Shown here piece by piece: positions 42,160 to 49,373 of a DNA stretch of 49,373 bases. A program made the translations under genes and the position numbers. Under the pieces are notes generated by a model, which made no database searches, was not told where the DNA came from, and was given only the letters and a program-made list of their open reading frames with translations. The stretch spans positions 1 through 49,373 of the IMG/VR virus record IMGVR_UViG_3300032213_002060; one strand, given 5' to 3'. Every line of letters starts with the position of its first letter. Position 1 is the first letter of the stretch. This DNA is from a virus.

Positions 42160-42371
42160 TTTATTTTTTCATATAAAAATTTAACGCTTTTAGGTAAATG
42201 ACCATATACTAAACGAAGCATTGATTCTAATAACATCCGATTAGATTTACAATTAGGATCCGTTATATCAGTTAGTAATGTGTATTCACATTTCTCCCAA
42301 CCTACAAATGGCGCTCGTTTTTGAAGCTCGAAACCATATACATATGTATGTTTATGTTTAAACTGAATCAT
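42156..42371 (-). CDS. Small hypothetical protein (71 aa)
   Basis: A 71-residue protein beginning MIQFKHKHTYVYGFELQKRA, basic at both ends, with WEKCEYTLLTDITDPNCKSN in the middle. No family is recognised. The short upstream stretch TATAATATAGTATG resembles the sequence before the Cas4-like gene (TATATTATAGTATG), so the two may share a weak promoter form. It overlaps the SLOG gene by four bases. Confidence 0.55.
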   Translation of the reverse strand: MIQFKHKHTYVYGFELQKRAPFVGWEKCEYTLLTDITDPNCKSNRMLLESMLRLVYGHLPKSVKFLYEKIK

Positions 42372-42377
42372 ACTATA

Positions 42378-43346
42378 TTATAATGATTTATCAATACGAA
42401 TCCTATTTTCTTTAGGACAATTTGCATAATCAGTTTTAAATGGACAATACTTGCAATTTTTATCGCCTTTACCTGAAATTGCTTCATACTGTCGATCTGC
42501 TAATTTATTGCCATCAGCATCAAAACAATGCTCTATAAAATTATCAATATGTTTTTGTACTTTTCGTTGTGTTACCGTACCCGATGCTGGTCTTAATAAT
42601 TGTACACGCTTTTGCGGAAACATTGAATCTTCTATAAGCTTTCTTTTAACTATAAAAAATTCAACTACAATGTTTTCCTTCGGAACTCCAAATTGCTTTG
42701 AAAAATAATTTTTATAAGCAATCAATTGTGCCATCTTTAAAGAATCTGATTTTTGATATTTATTCCAACCTGCGCGACTCGTTTTTATATCGTATATGTA
42801 AATGGTATTGGTTGGAATATGTCGTATAACTAAATCAATAAACCCGTACCAATAAACTGAAGAATTTGTCTCAGATGCTGGTTCACATAATTCCATTTCG
42901 ATACCAACTAACTCATAATCCTTTGTAGAAAAATATTGTTTGCGTCGTTTCTTAAACCATTCTAGAATAGCAACACCATCTTCTAGATATTCTGCCATCT
43001 GTAACGGATTTGAAAAATGTTCTCCATTAGATTCGCCAACACATCTTGTATATTCTTCACGTAGCTTGTTTGTTAATATACTACGAAAATCTAATGCATC
43101 GGCCCGCTTAACTGTATCCGTGTACATTACGGTAAGATAATGTTGCAATGTTTCGTGAAATGCCGTGCCAAAACATGTTTCTATACTAGATTGAAATGGC
43201 GCTAATCCGTCGATATATGCTAACTTCCAAGATAATGGACAACGTTCAAACATAGACCATTGTGAATATGATATCCTGCGTGGTACTGAATCAGCTTCTC
43301 GCAATGATAACTTATATACTGGATTAATATAGTTTCCTTGTTTCAT
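42378..43346 (-). CDS. Cas4/RecB-like PD-(D/E)XK nuclease with iron-sulfur cluster
   Basis: A 322-residue nuclease. Key residues are His64 (FGTAFHETLQHY), Asp171 (YGFIDLVIRH), the D-x-K pair Asp186 and Lys188 (YIYDIKTSRAGW) and the following QLIAYKNYF. Cys36 with Cys298, Cys301 and Cys310 (CKYCPFKTDYANC) would bind a 4Fe-4S cluster, as in Cas4 and AddB. It processes DNA ends, perhaps in recombination-dependent replication or degradation of host DNA. It begins a new transcript after the terminator at 43.4 kb. Confidence 0.88.
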   Translation of the reverse strand: MKQGNYINPVYKLSLREADSVPRRISYSQWSMFERCPLSWKLAYIDGLAPFQSSIETCFGTAFHETLQHYLTVMYTDTVKRADALDFRSILTNKLREEYTRCVGESNGEHFSNPLQMAEYLEDGVAILEWFKKRRKQYFSTKDYELVGIEMELCEPASETNSSVYWYGFIDLVIRHIPTNTIYIYDIKTSRAGWNKYQKSDSLKMAQLIAYKNYFSKQFGVPKENIVVEFFIVKRKLIEDSMFPQKRVQLLRPASGTVTQRKVQKHIDNFIEHCFDADGNKLADRQYEAISGKGDKNCKYCPFKTDYANCPKENRIRIDKSL

Positions 43347-43387
43347 ACTATAATATATGAAAAATTATGTTAGAAAACAACCGAACA

Positions 43388-43418
43388 GTAAAAAAGTGCT
43401 AACATTACTGCTAGCACT
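43388..43418 (-). terminator. Intrinsic terminator after the replication genes
   Basis: On the coding strand AGTGCTA (43418-43412) pairs with TAGCACT (43401-43395), with a ten-base loop, followed by TTTTTTAC. It begins five bases after the stop of the DUF3310-like gene. It is a canonical rho-independent terminator closing the clamp/clamp-loader transcript. Confidence 0.88.
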
Positions 43419-43422
43419 CATA

Positions 43423-43638
43423 CTATTTTGTAATATCAGAATAAAATGTAGATTGTTCTTTAAGATAAATATCAATCAAATCTTTGGTTTTTTTTAAATC
43501 TTCCGAAAAAGATCCTTTATGTCGGCATCTTACAATGCGTTTAATGATATCAAATTCATAGCTATTAAGTTTCCAATCTTCTGCAAATTTATACAAACTA
43601 TCTTTGCCTTTATAATGAGACTGTGTATTTACACTCAT
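43423..43638 (-). CDS. DUF3310-like small protein
   Basis: A 71-residue protein whose core SHYKGKDSLYKFAEDWKLNS followed by YEFDIIKRIVRCRHKGSFSE and DLKKTKDLIDIYLKEQ matches the DUF3310 layout: an H-Y-x-G start, an R-x-x-R centre and a D-L-x-K-x-x-x-L-I-x-x-Y helix. Related phage proteins include the T7 gp1.7 nucleotide kinase. The biochemical role in T4-like phages is unclear. It is the last gene before the terminator and overlaps gp62 by four bases. Confidence 0.7.
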   Translation of the reverse strand: MSVNTQSHYKGKDSLYKFAEDWKLNSYEFDIIKRIVRCRHKGSFSEDLKKTKDLIDIYLKEQSTFYSDITK

Positions 43639-44084
43639 TTACGTACTCCTTTAATTAAAGTTTTTATTTCTTTATCAGAATATCCATATAATGCTAGCAG
43701 ATGGGCACATTGATCTTGATTCATCAATTCGACGTATTCAGTTGCTTCTAATCGACTCACTTGATAATGTTCTGCAACTTGAGAAATTAGTTTGTCTGAA
43801 AACTTATCTTCTTTTTTACCTTTAACGTACTTTGCAAATACTTTATTATTTGGAAGTAGTTCATAGTATAATTGATAGGTTTCTTGTGGTCGTAACACTC
43901 CGATTGTATATGTTTGTAACTCATTAATAAATTCAACTAAATCCTGACGCATAGATAACCAACGGTTAACAATGAATGGAGAAAATGATTTTTGATCAGT
44001 TTCATTCCATTTATTCCAAGATTTCTTTTTGCTTGTTACGCCTTCGATAAAATCAAAGATTGATGCACCCTTTTTTTCTGCCAT
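43635..44084 (-). CDS. 62: Clamp-loader small subunit (T4 gp62-like)
   Basis: A 149-residue protein that fits T4 gp62: SIFDFIEGVTSKKKSWNKWN, then SFSPFIVNRWLSMRQDLVEF, LQTYTIGVL and LLPNNKVFAKYVKGKKEDKF. It forms, with gp44, the complex that loads the sliding clamp at primer ends. The order clamp, ATPase, small subunit is the same as in T4. The assignment rests on the N-terminal and NRWLSM motifs and on position. Confidence 0.82.
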   Translation of the reverse strand: MAEKKGASIFDFIEGVTSKKKSWNKWNETDQKSFSPFIVNRWLSMRQDLVEFINELQTYTIGVLRPQETYQLYYELLPNNKVFAKYVKGKKEDKFSDKLISQVAEHYQVSRLEATEYVELMNQDQCAHLLALYGYSDKEIKTLIKGVRK

Positions 44085-44086
44085 TT

Positions 44087-44299
44087 TTATAATTTATATT
44101 TAGTTCGCCATTGTGATTCAAAATTTGGTCCTATGCCCATTTCTAATATAACTGCATTATCTGGAATACCTGGTATTTTACGGTCCAATACATCGTCGAT
44201 GCTTTTATTGCGCAATGTTTTCATTTTGGTTTTAGCATTGCTTCGATTCGATGTTTTAAACACAATTGTTATATTATCTTTATGATATGGACTAGACAT
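44087..44299 (-). CDS. Conserved small phage protein (70 aa)
   Basis: A 70-residue protein starting MSSPYHKDNITIVFKTSNRS, basic in the middle and ending IPDNAVILEMGIGPNFESQW. It lies between the zinc-ribbon gene and gp62, where T4-like phages of aquatic bacteria often carry a small gene, but no function is known. It overlaps the zinc-ribbon gene by one base. Confidence 0.6.
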   Translation of the reverse strand: MSSPYHKDNITIVFKTSNRSNAKTKMKTLRNKSIDDVLDRKIPGIPDNAVILEMGIGPNFESQWRTKYKL

Positions 44300-44529
44300 T
44301 ATTTTTTTACTTTAATTGGTTGAAATTCTTCTGGAATAGAACCGCAATCATCACATCGAAAAACTGGTATTGGAACCATTGTATCTTTATCACCACCCGT
44401 TAGAAATTTCGATACTTTATTAATTGCCATTACTTGTCGAAAATATAATCCTTCACATTCTTTGCATTGTATTGGCTGCATATCGTTTGGGCCAATATTA
44501 ACATTTAATTTACTCATAATCAAATTCAC
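44299..44529 (-). CDS. Zinc-ribbon small protein
   Basis: A protein of up to 76 residues with two CxxC knuckles (IQCKECEGLYFRQV and FRCDDCGSIPEEF), consistent with one zinc ribbon. The start at 44517 (MSKLNVNIGPND) is preferred over 44529, as it follows the homing endonuclease with little overlap (the latter ends at 44510). Zinc-ribbon proteins of this size in T4-like phages sit next to replication genes and may contact DNA or RNA polymerase. Function unknown. Confidence 0.7.
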   Translation of the reverse strand: MNLIMSKLNVNIGPNDMQPIQCKECEGLYFRQVMAINKVSKFLTGGDKDTMVPIPVFRCDDCGSIPEEFQPIKVKK

Positions 44530-45196
44530 TTATTCGTATAAACTTACATTTTAAATATTCTTCAATTTCTTTTTGTCGTTTTATATCGTTTTGACGCAAT
44601 TTTCCATGTTTAAAATGATGTCTTTCGTCATATTCAATAACTACATTTTGTTCTTTATCATATCCATCAACATAATATCCTAGATGTTCAATAAAATATT
44701 CGCCTCCATTTTCTGCATGTTGGAAATTATAACCATTTTTATATCCATATTCATCGATTCGGTTACATGCAATCTTATTATAACCGGGATAACATGGTTT
44801 TTTTGTATTTAATGATTTTAATCTACGTAATCTTTGTTTTCGTTTAGTTTCATCTGAATGTGTATAACCATAATGTGGATTATTTATACCAGTTACATCA
44901 ATTTTTGAAAAATATCGGCCTTTATTTGTTACTTTTTGTTTAATAGTTGGAATTTGTGAAATATTTTCATACTGGCCGTTACTAATAGTTAATGCTACTA
45001 ATTTCATTTTACATGCAGGTTTGCAAGTTTTTCCATTATCCGATGTAAAAAATAACGTATCACATATAACGCAATTTTTTTGTACCAATTTTCTACATTT
45101 ACTACATTTAAATGTTGTATGGTTGATTTTATCAAATCTAGCTTTATACTTAAATTCAACTTCCATGTTACAATTAATACATTTAACTATATACAT
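44510..45196 (-). CDS. Zinc-finger homing endonuclease, EDxHD/Vsr-like type
   Basis: A 228-residue protein with N-terminal Cys knuckles (YIVKCINCNMEVEF, TTFKCSKCRKLVQKNCVICD), a NUMOD3-like stretch (INNPHYGYTHSDETKRKQRL) and a C-terminal nuclease domain EHLGYYVDGYDKEQNVVIEY followed by DERHHFKHGKLRQNDIKRQ and CKFIRISEFD. The E-x-D-x-x-H pattern is that of the I-Bth0305I/Vsr-like group. It sits between the clamp loader gene and the zinc-ribbon gene as a free-standing mobile endonuclease. It has its own box and AAAGGA. Confidence 0.82.
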   Translation of the reverse strand: MYIVKCINCNMEVEFKYKARFDKINHTTFKCSKCRKLVQKNCVICDTLFFTSDNGKTCKPACKMKLVALTISNGQYENISQIPTIKQKVTNKGRYFSKIDVTGINNPHYGYTHSDETKRKQRLRRLKSLNTKKPCYPGYNKIACNRIDEYGYKNGYNFQHAENGGEYFIEHLGYYVDGYDKEQNVVIEYDERHHFKHGKLRQNDIKRQKEIEEYLKCKFIRISEFDYE

Positions 45197-45210
45197 ATAT
45201 GTCCTTTTAA

Positions 45211-45219
45211 TATAAATAT
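45211..45219 (-). promoter_or_regulatory. Putative promoter box ATATTTATA before homing endonuclease
   Basis: The coding strand reads AATTATATTTATATTAAAAGG, 14 bases before the homing endonuclease ATG, with AAAGGA overlapping its end. All three free-standing NUMOD3-type endonucleases here have such a box. Confidence 0.55.
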
Positions 45220-45249
45220 AATTGTAATAGATAAAGATATTCAGATTAA

Positions 45250-46176
45250 TTATAATTCTGCTAAAATTTTTGTAAACATTGCCATTATATTAATCTCCTG
45301 ATCAACTACATGTGCTCCTTGATACTGTGCTTCTGCAATAATTAATATGCATGGTGCTACATGTCCGTGAGCAAACTCATCTAAATTATCATATAAAAAT
45401 GTATACAATGCCGTAAAATCTCTTACTTTACTATCTGCAATAATTTGACGAATCTGATTAAACGCTGACTTTTTATCTTTAAGATTTCGAAGTACATCTA
45501 ATATTTCAGTCATATAATTTGCTTGAATTGCACTTGCTTTATCTAGTTGCAAATTGCCGTTAACAACAGATGCTTGAGCTGCATTAATAGCACGTCGGAT
45601 ATCCGGATATGATGAATTAATAATTGCTGCTACATCCTTAATATCATAGCTAACATTCTTTTCTTCTAATACTGATACTAATCGTTTTGCTACATCGGTT
45701 TTATTTGGAGGAGTGATAGCAAATGTCTGACAACGAGATTGTATAGGATCAATAATCTTTTCAACATAGTTACATGTTAAGATGAACCTTGTCGTTTTGC
45801 TATAAGTCTCCATTAAATTGCGAAGAGCAGCTTGAGCATTTGGTGTCAAATAATCTGCTTCATCTAAAATAATAATTTTCCATCGACGGAATCCTACTGT
45901 TGATGCATAACGCTTAATTTTATCTCGAACCGCATCAACAGAGTTTTCATCAGATGCATTTATATACATGAGGTCGGCATCCACTGATCCAGCAATGATT
46001 TTTGCCAATGTAGTCTTACCGGTACCTGCCGTCCCATAAAATAACAAGTGAGGAACATCCCCATTGTTAATAAAAATACGAACTTTCTCAATGATGTGTT
46101 CATTACCGATATATCCTTCTAATGTATCCGGACGAAATGATTCGACCCAAAGTGTGTTTTCTGTTGTATTAAACAT
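45250..46176 (-). CDS. 44: Clamp-loader ATPase (T4 gp44-like, RFC small-subunit type)
   Basis: A 308-residue AAA+ protein: Walker A GTAGTGKT at 48-55, Walker B IIILDEAD at 101-108, and the SRC motif (IDPIQSRCQTF) at 147-149 with the arginine finger. It hydrolyses ATP to open the sliding clamp and load it. Length and motifs match gp44 and archaeal or eukaryotic RFC small subunits. It follows dUTPase with a seven-base gap and precedes a homing endonuclease insertion. Confidence 0.95.
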   Translation of the reverse strand: MFNTTENTLWVESFRPDTLEGYIGNEHIIEKVRIFINNGDVPHLLFYGTAGTGKTTLAKIIAGSVDADLMYINASDENSVDAVRDKIKRYASTVGFRRWKIIILDEADYLTPNAQAALRNLMETYSKTTRFILTCNYVEKIIDPIQSRCQTFAITPPNKTDVAKRLVSVLEEKNVSYDIKDVAAIINSSYPDIRRAINAAQASVVNGNLQLDKASAIQANYMTEILDVLRNLKDKKSAFNQIRQIIADSKVRDFTALYTFLYDNLDEFAHGHVAPCILIIAEAQYQGAHVVDQEINIMAMFTKILAEL

Positions 46177-46183
46177 AAATTAT

Positions 46184-46612
46184 TTATTTTCCTCCTGTTG
46201 ATCCAAATCCTTTATCTCCTCGTTTCGTACCAGTTAATGATTCTGTCGGTAACCATTCGATATGTTCTACTTTGCATAAAACCAATTGAGCGATACGATC
46301 TCCTTTTGAAAATTGTACAGTTCTAGGACCATGATTAATTAAAATTACTCCAATTTCTCCACGATAGTCAGCATCAATTGTTCCCGGCGTATTTAAAACC
46401 GTAACGCCATGTTTTATTGCTAATCCACTTCTAGGTCTTACTTGTATCTCATAACCATGTGGAATTTCTACAAACAATCCGGTTGGTACTAATGCTCGGC
46501 CGGTCGGATCAATTGAAAAATCTTCTGAGCAACGAACATCTAATCCGGCACTTCCCGGAGTTTCGTATTCGGGAAGTGCATTAGTTGATTTATTTACTAC
46601 GTTAACTATCAT
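46184..46612 (-). CDS. dut: dUTP diphosphatase
   Basis: A trimeric-type dUTPase with all five motifs: [48 protein letters not shown] and [11 protein letters not shown]. It hydrolyses dUTP to dUMP, keeping uracil out of DNA and feeding thymidylate synthase at 3.6-4.9 kb. The frame is open to 46639, but the Met at 46612 gives the usual N-terminus ([14 protein letters not shown]) and lies just past the clamp gene's stop, so it is preferred. Confidence 0.94.
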   Translation of the reverse strand: MIVNVVNKSTNALPEYETPGSAGLDVRCSEDFSIDPTGRALVPTGLFVEIPHGYEIQVRPRSGLAIKHGVTVLNTPGTIDADYRGEIGVILINHGPRTVQFSKGDRIAQLVLCKVEHIEWLPTESLTGTKRGDKGFGSTGGK

Positions 46613-46614
46613 AA

Positions 46615-47325
46615 TTAATTCTGTAACATTACTAACCAATATGTTGAATCAAAATCCGATCCAGAAAATTCAATACGAGCTAATCCATCTGGAGATACAT
46701 GAAGCGTACCAGAGTCTCCTCGATTTGCTACCAATACTTCTTTCAATTTATCAGCCGAAAAACATACTGGATCCATATCTTCTCCCGGAGTTGTTCCTAC
46801 TTCAAATGCAATATTGTCTGCATTTACGGTACTATAATTAATAATAAATCGAATTGTACCTCCTTTTACCTGTACTGCAAAATTCTTCGCATCTGGTAAT
46901 GCATTTTTTGCTTTGATAAATCTAGTTACAAATTCTTCATTAACTGGAATTTGAATTTGATAATTTGGTTCAGAATTAATTGATGGTACTGCTGGGATTA
47001 CTGTCGTGTCAGCTAACATAAATGTTGCTTCAGTATTACCTTCGCTAATCTTCATTGCATAATTCTTACCTGCAACATCTTTTACATCTATATTAATATT
47101 TTCACCTAATGCTGACAACATTTTTATTAGAGCTCCGGTATGATTGATTCCTAATTCACCTTTCATGAAAGGAGTCGTTTTCCATTGAATCTTACCTACA
47201 ACTGTTTGATCCATATCTATCAATTCACAATTAATGCCCTCAGCATTTTCTTTCAATTTAACAGCTTCACAATTACCTGCTAAATAGTAACGATTAATTA
47301 ATGATTGTAATTTACTTTTTTCCAT
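46615..47325 (-). CDS. 45: Sliding clamp (T4 gp45-like)
   Basis: A 236-residue protein with the two-domain arrangement of a gp45/PCNA-type clamp: [20 protein letters not shown] in domain 1, [20 protein letters not shown] between the domains and [20 protein letters not shown] in domain 2, with the C-terminal [12 protein letters not shown]. It encircles DNA and tethers the polymerase; T4 gp45 also activates late transcription. It is directly followed by dUTPase and clamp-loader genes in T4 order. It lies 11 bases after the transglycosylase-like gene. Confidence 0.85.
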   Translation of the reverse strand: MEKSKLQSLINRYYLAGNCEAVKLKENAEGINCELIDMDQTVVGKIQWKTTPFMKGELGINHTGALIKMLSALGENINIDVKDVAGKNYAMKISEGNTEATFMLADTTVIPAVPSINSEPNYQIQIPVNEEFVTRFIKAKNALPDAKNFAVQVKGGTIRFIINYSTVNADNIAFEVGTTPGEDMDPVCFSADKLKEVLVANRGDSGTLHVSPDGLARIEFSGSDFDSTYWLVMLQN

Positions 47326-47336
47326 TTTTATCCTGA

Positions 47337-48599
47337 TTAAAATTTAAAGAATTTATTGAAGTTTTCAGCATCCGTAGTAGATATACTATCACCGCCGAAT
47401 TTTTTATATGTTTTAATGTATTTTTCGTAGATATGCGGAGCTGCATCTGGATCTGCAAACATTTCATGTAATGATAATATCACATCATACAAATCCTTAG
47501 GTACTACCGTTTCTAACAATTCAACGTGACTATCAACTAGTTGATTTATCTCTTCTGCAGCATTTACATATAAATGCGTGTTATGCACAACCATTCTAGG
47601 CATAGCTTCTTGAGAATATCTATCTAATCCTGTATCCGTTTTTCCTCCTAAGTATTCATATGTAAAGTCGGCACACGCAGGACATCCTAATTGACATGGT
47701 ACTGTTTGCGTTAAATCGATGCCAGTTACATCACCAGTTTTACCTTGTCTGATATGTGATTTGCGACGATACTCTGCATTTTTAGGAAAATATAATTCAG
47801 AGAATGTCTGTGTCTTAAAATTCGTTGAATGAAGATATGTTCCAAATACTGGATATTGTCCTGGGGACGATGAATCCGTTGTTACTGTAATTCTACTTCC
47901 ATAATGTTTATTCATCAATTTTTGCATTGTTGCTAAAATGAAGAAATCGGAAATTTTACTAATTCCTAACAAGTGAAGATATTCATTACGAGTTTTTTCA
48001 AATTCTCCTTCTTTAAGCATTAATGATAATGCAAACATGAAGTCAACTAATTTTTGTGGACCACCAATTGCCCATCCTTGAAAATCAAAATGCTTAAATT
48101 TATGATACCACCAAGTATATTCATCAGCATTAGATCCTTGCAACATATTCAAAAACTTAGTTTTACCACTTTGATGTTTTTCAAACCAAGCAAAATTATC
48201 ATAACTGATATCTGCACATGTTGCAAATTGGTTTCTATATTTAGTTTTAGGTGGAATATCTAAATTTGCAGCAACATCACTATTTGCCTCTAACCAATGA
48301 AAAATCTTTTCACGAAGTTCATTGCTATATGGCAATGCTCCGGTTGCAATCTGATATCCTCCGGAATCTCCAAATACTAATACATCTTTTTCTAATCCTA
48401 ATTGATCTCGAAAATCCATTTTTTTGTAATGGTGTCCTGCCGTTATCAAAAAGTATGGGTGTCTCCATTCTTTTGGATATCGAGAGTCGAAGAACTTTAC
48501 CGGATCTCCATTTGAAAACTTCATATCTTTCTTAAAAGCAGATACCATCGAACCTGCTGATAATGATGGAAAGTATATGAATCTTTTAGCTTCGCTCAT
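47337..48599 (-). CDS. tRNA-guanine-transglycosylase-like protein, probable DNA 7-deazaguanine transglycosylase (DpdA-like)
   Basis: A 420-residue protein of the TGT fold. It shows VFGDSGGYQIATG (Asp78, the general-base region), SDVAANLDIPPKTKY, FLNMLQGS, GWAIGGPQK, HLLGIS and TTDSSSPGQ with Asp242 in the nucleophile position, in the same order as bacterial TGT. Three cysteines at 302, 306 and 309 (CQLGCPAC) may bind zinc. Phage DpdA enzymes of this fold exchange guanine in DNA for a 7-deazaguanine base; the clamp genes directly downstream fit a DNA substrate. tRNA cannot be excluded. The start overlaps the upstream glycosyltransferase by 14 bases. No preQ0 synthesis genes are in the window. 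Confidence 0.78.
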   Translation of the reverse strand: MSEAKRFIYFPSLSAGSMVSAFKKDMKFSNGDPVKFFDSRYPKEWRHPYFLITAGHHYKKMDFRDQLGLEKDVLVFGDSGGYQIATGALPYSNELREKIFHWLEANSDVAANLDIPPKTKYRNQFATCADISYDNFAWFEKHQSGKTKFLNMLQGSNADEYTWWYHKFKHFDFQGWAIGGPQKLVDFMFALSLMLKEGEFEKTRNEYLHLLGISKISDFFILATMQKLMNKHYGSRITVTTDSSSPGQYPVFGTYLHSTNFKTQTFSELYFPKNAEYRRKSHIRQGKTGDVTGIDLTQTVPCQLGCPACADFTYEYLGGKTDTGLDRYSQEAMPRMVVHNTHLYVNAAEEINQLVDSHVELLETVVPKDLYDVILSLHEMFADPDAAPHIYEKYIKTYKKFGGDSISTTDAENFNKFFKF

Positions 48600-49373
48600 T
48601 GTATTCCTTTAGTTTATTAATTAAATTTGTTGATGAAAAAAAGTTCTCATGCAATTCCGTAACCAAGTTTTTAATATTAGTCGTTATATCAGCATTTTCA
48701 TATTCCAATATTGCTCGAACTGCATCATCTATACTATTCGCACGTTTAAACATTGGTGAATACATTTCAGTATATGATAATCTATCTGGAACAATTGGAC
48801 ATGCCCCAGCACAAGCTGATTCATACATTGATATGCCTAATGTTTCTTGATCTGCAAATGATACTGCAAATTTAGCTCGTTGAAGCAATTTATGATATTC
48901 TGGTTTAGTTAAATTCATTTCCATAGCTACACAGAATTGATAGTGTGCTAATTCAAGACGTGCAGCTAATTCTTGAAATAAATCTAATCGTTTCTCTGGA
49001 GCAATTCGATGTGGAAATACTATAATATTTTCTTTTTCGTTCCAAGATTTTGAATTAATCATATCTTTTGTATATTCCATAGGCCAACCTGTTCTACTCC
49101 AACGCAAATCAAATAAAATATCATATGTTTCATTAATCATATTGCGATGTGCTGTCGTAGCTACCCAATTATGACTATAACATTCTATCATAGAATTCTC
49201 AGCATGACGAATCCATGGTTTATCTCCTATGAGACGACCTAAAAAGTCAAACGGGTCATATGAACCCGCGTGCCAAAGTCCATGCATTACAACGGGAATA
49301 TTTAGAAGTTCGCTCATATATTTTACATTGATAACGCCTGGATGCCATGCATCTGTAAAAATAATATGGTCTC
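48586..49373 (-). CDS. Partial glycosyltransferase (GT4-like), possibly DNA-base modifying
   Basis: The reading frame is open through the right edge of the window: before the internal Met at 49317 it reads DHIIFTDAWHPGVINVKY. The true start therefore lies outside and only the C-terminal 262 residues are seen. The visible part shows NIIVFPHRIAPEKRLDLFQE and SFADQETLGISMYESACAGA (E-x7-E), the donor domain of GT4 enzymes. Its stop overlaps the start of the transglycosylase-like gene by 14 bases, so the two are translated together. A role in glycosylating a modified DNA base is an attractive inference; a role in a surface glycan is the alternative. Confidence 0.78.
   Translation of the reverse strand, partial: DHIIFTDAWHPGVINVKYMSELLNIPVVMHGLWHAGSYDPFDFLGRLIGDKPWIRHAENSMIECYSHNWVATTAHRNMINETYDILFDLRWSRTGWPMEYTKDMINSKSWNEKENIIVFPHRIAPEKRLDLFQELAARLELAHYQFCVAMEMNLTKPEYHKLLQRAKFAVSFADQETLGISMYESACAGACPIVPDRLSYTEMYSPMFKRANSIDDAVRAILEYENADITTNIKNLVTELHENFFSSTNLINKLKEYNERS

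Overview
The window reads as part of the genome of a large, AT-rich, T4-related tailed phage (myovirus type) that infects a member of the Bacteroidota. T4 kinship comes from sliding clamp (gp45), clamp-loader ATPase (gp44) and clamp-loader small subunit (gp62) genes in the T4 order 45-44-62, and from short N-termini that resemble T4 capsid-targeting peptides. The host call comes from proteins that carry type IX secretion (T9SS) sorting domains of types A and B, a secretion system confined to the Bacteroidota, and from a GroEL and an RfbH-like enzyme of ordinary bacterial type. Every convincing gene lies on the minus strand, so transcription runs from high to low coordinates.

Layout, in the direction of transcription. 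(1) 49.4-43.4 kb: replication and DNA modification. A glycosyltransferase that runs off the window edge overlaps a tRNA-guanine-transglycosylase-like protein (DpdA-like). These are followed by the clamp, dUTPase, clamp loader, a free-standing homing endonuclease, a zinc ribbon protein, gp62 and a DUF3310-like protein, closed by an intrinsic terminator. (2) 43.3-41.8 kb: a Cas4/RecB-like nuclease, a small protein and a SLOG-like nucleotide-binding protein. (3) 41.7-23.9 kb: an unbroken run of 17 genes for nucleotide-sugar synthesis and glycosyl transfer. It includes GDP-mannose dehydratase, RfbH-type 3-dehydrase, RmlB-type dehydratase, a C-methyltransferase, and an acetolactate synthase-like / acetaldehyde dehydrogenase / hydroxy-oxovalerate aldolase trio. 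(4) 23.8-22.0 kb: lysis cassette (membrane proteins, amidase endolysin, holin). (5) 22.0-13.2 kb: probable virion and accessory proteins. These include a 648-residue protein with a polymorphic-toxin-like membrane segment, a nucleotidyltransferase, a fibre-like protein, a SET-domain protein, a ClpS adaptor and a metallopeptidase-like protein. (6) 13.1-5.8 kb: a T9SS type A secreted protein, a MoxR ATPase/VWA pair, a homing endonuclease and GroEL. (7) 5.8-0 kb: small proteins, a lipoprotein, an enlarged thymidylate synthase, a decayed gene, another homing endonuclease, a hotdog thioesterase, and three small Sec-exported proteins, the last with a complete T9SS type B (gliding-motility-associated) C-terminal domain.

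A sharp motif, ATATTTAT read on the coding strand (TATAAATAT or AATAAATAT on the plus strand), was found at 16 places. All lie just upstream of a minus-strand start codon and none was seen inside the sugar cluster. It is probably the phage's promoter box and divides the window into operons. The most notable features are phage proteins apparently addressed to the host type IX secretion system, the transglycosylase/glycosyltransferase pair suggesting hypermodified DNA, the 18 kb glycan operon, and a set of proteostasis and protein-modification genes (GroEL, ClpS, MoxR/VWA, SET).
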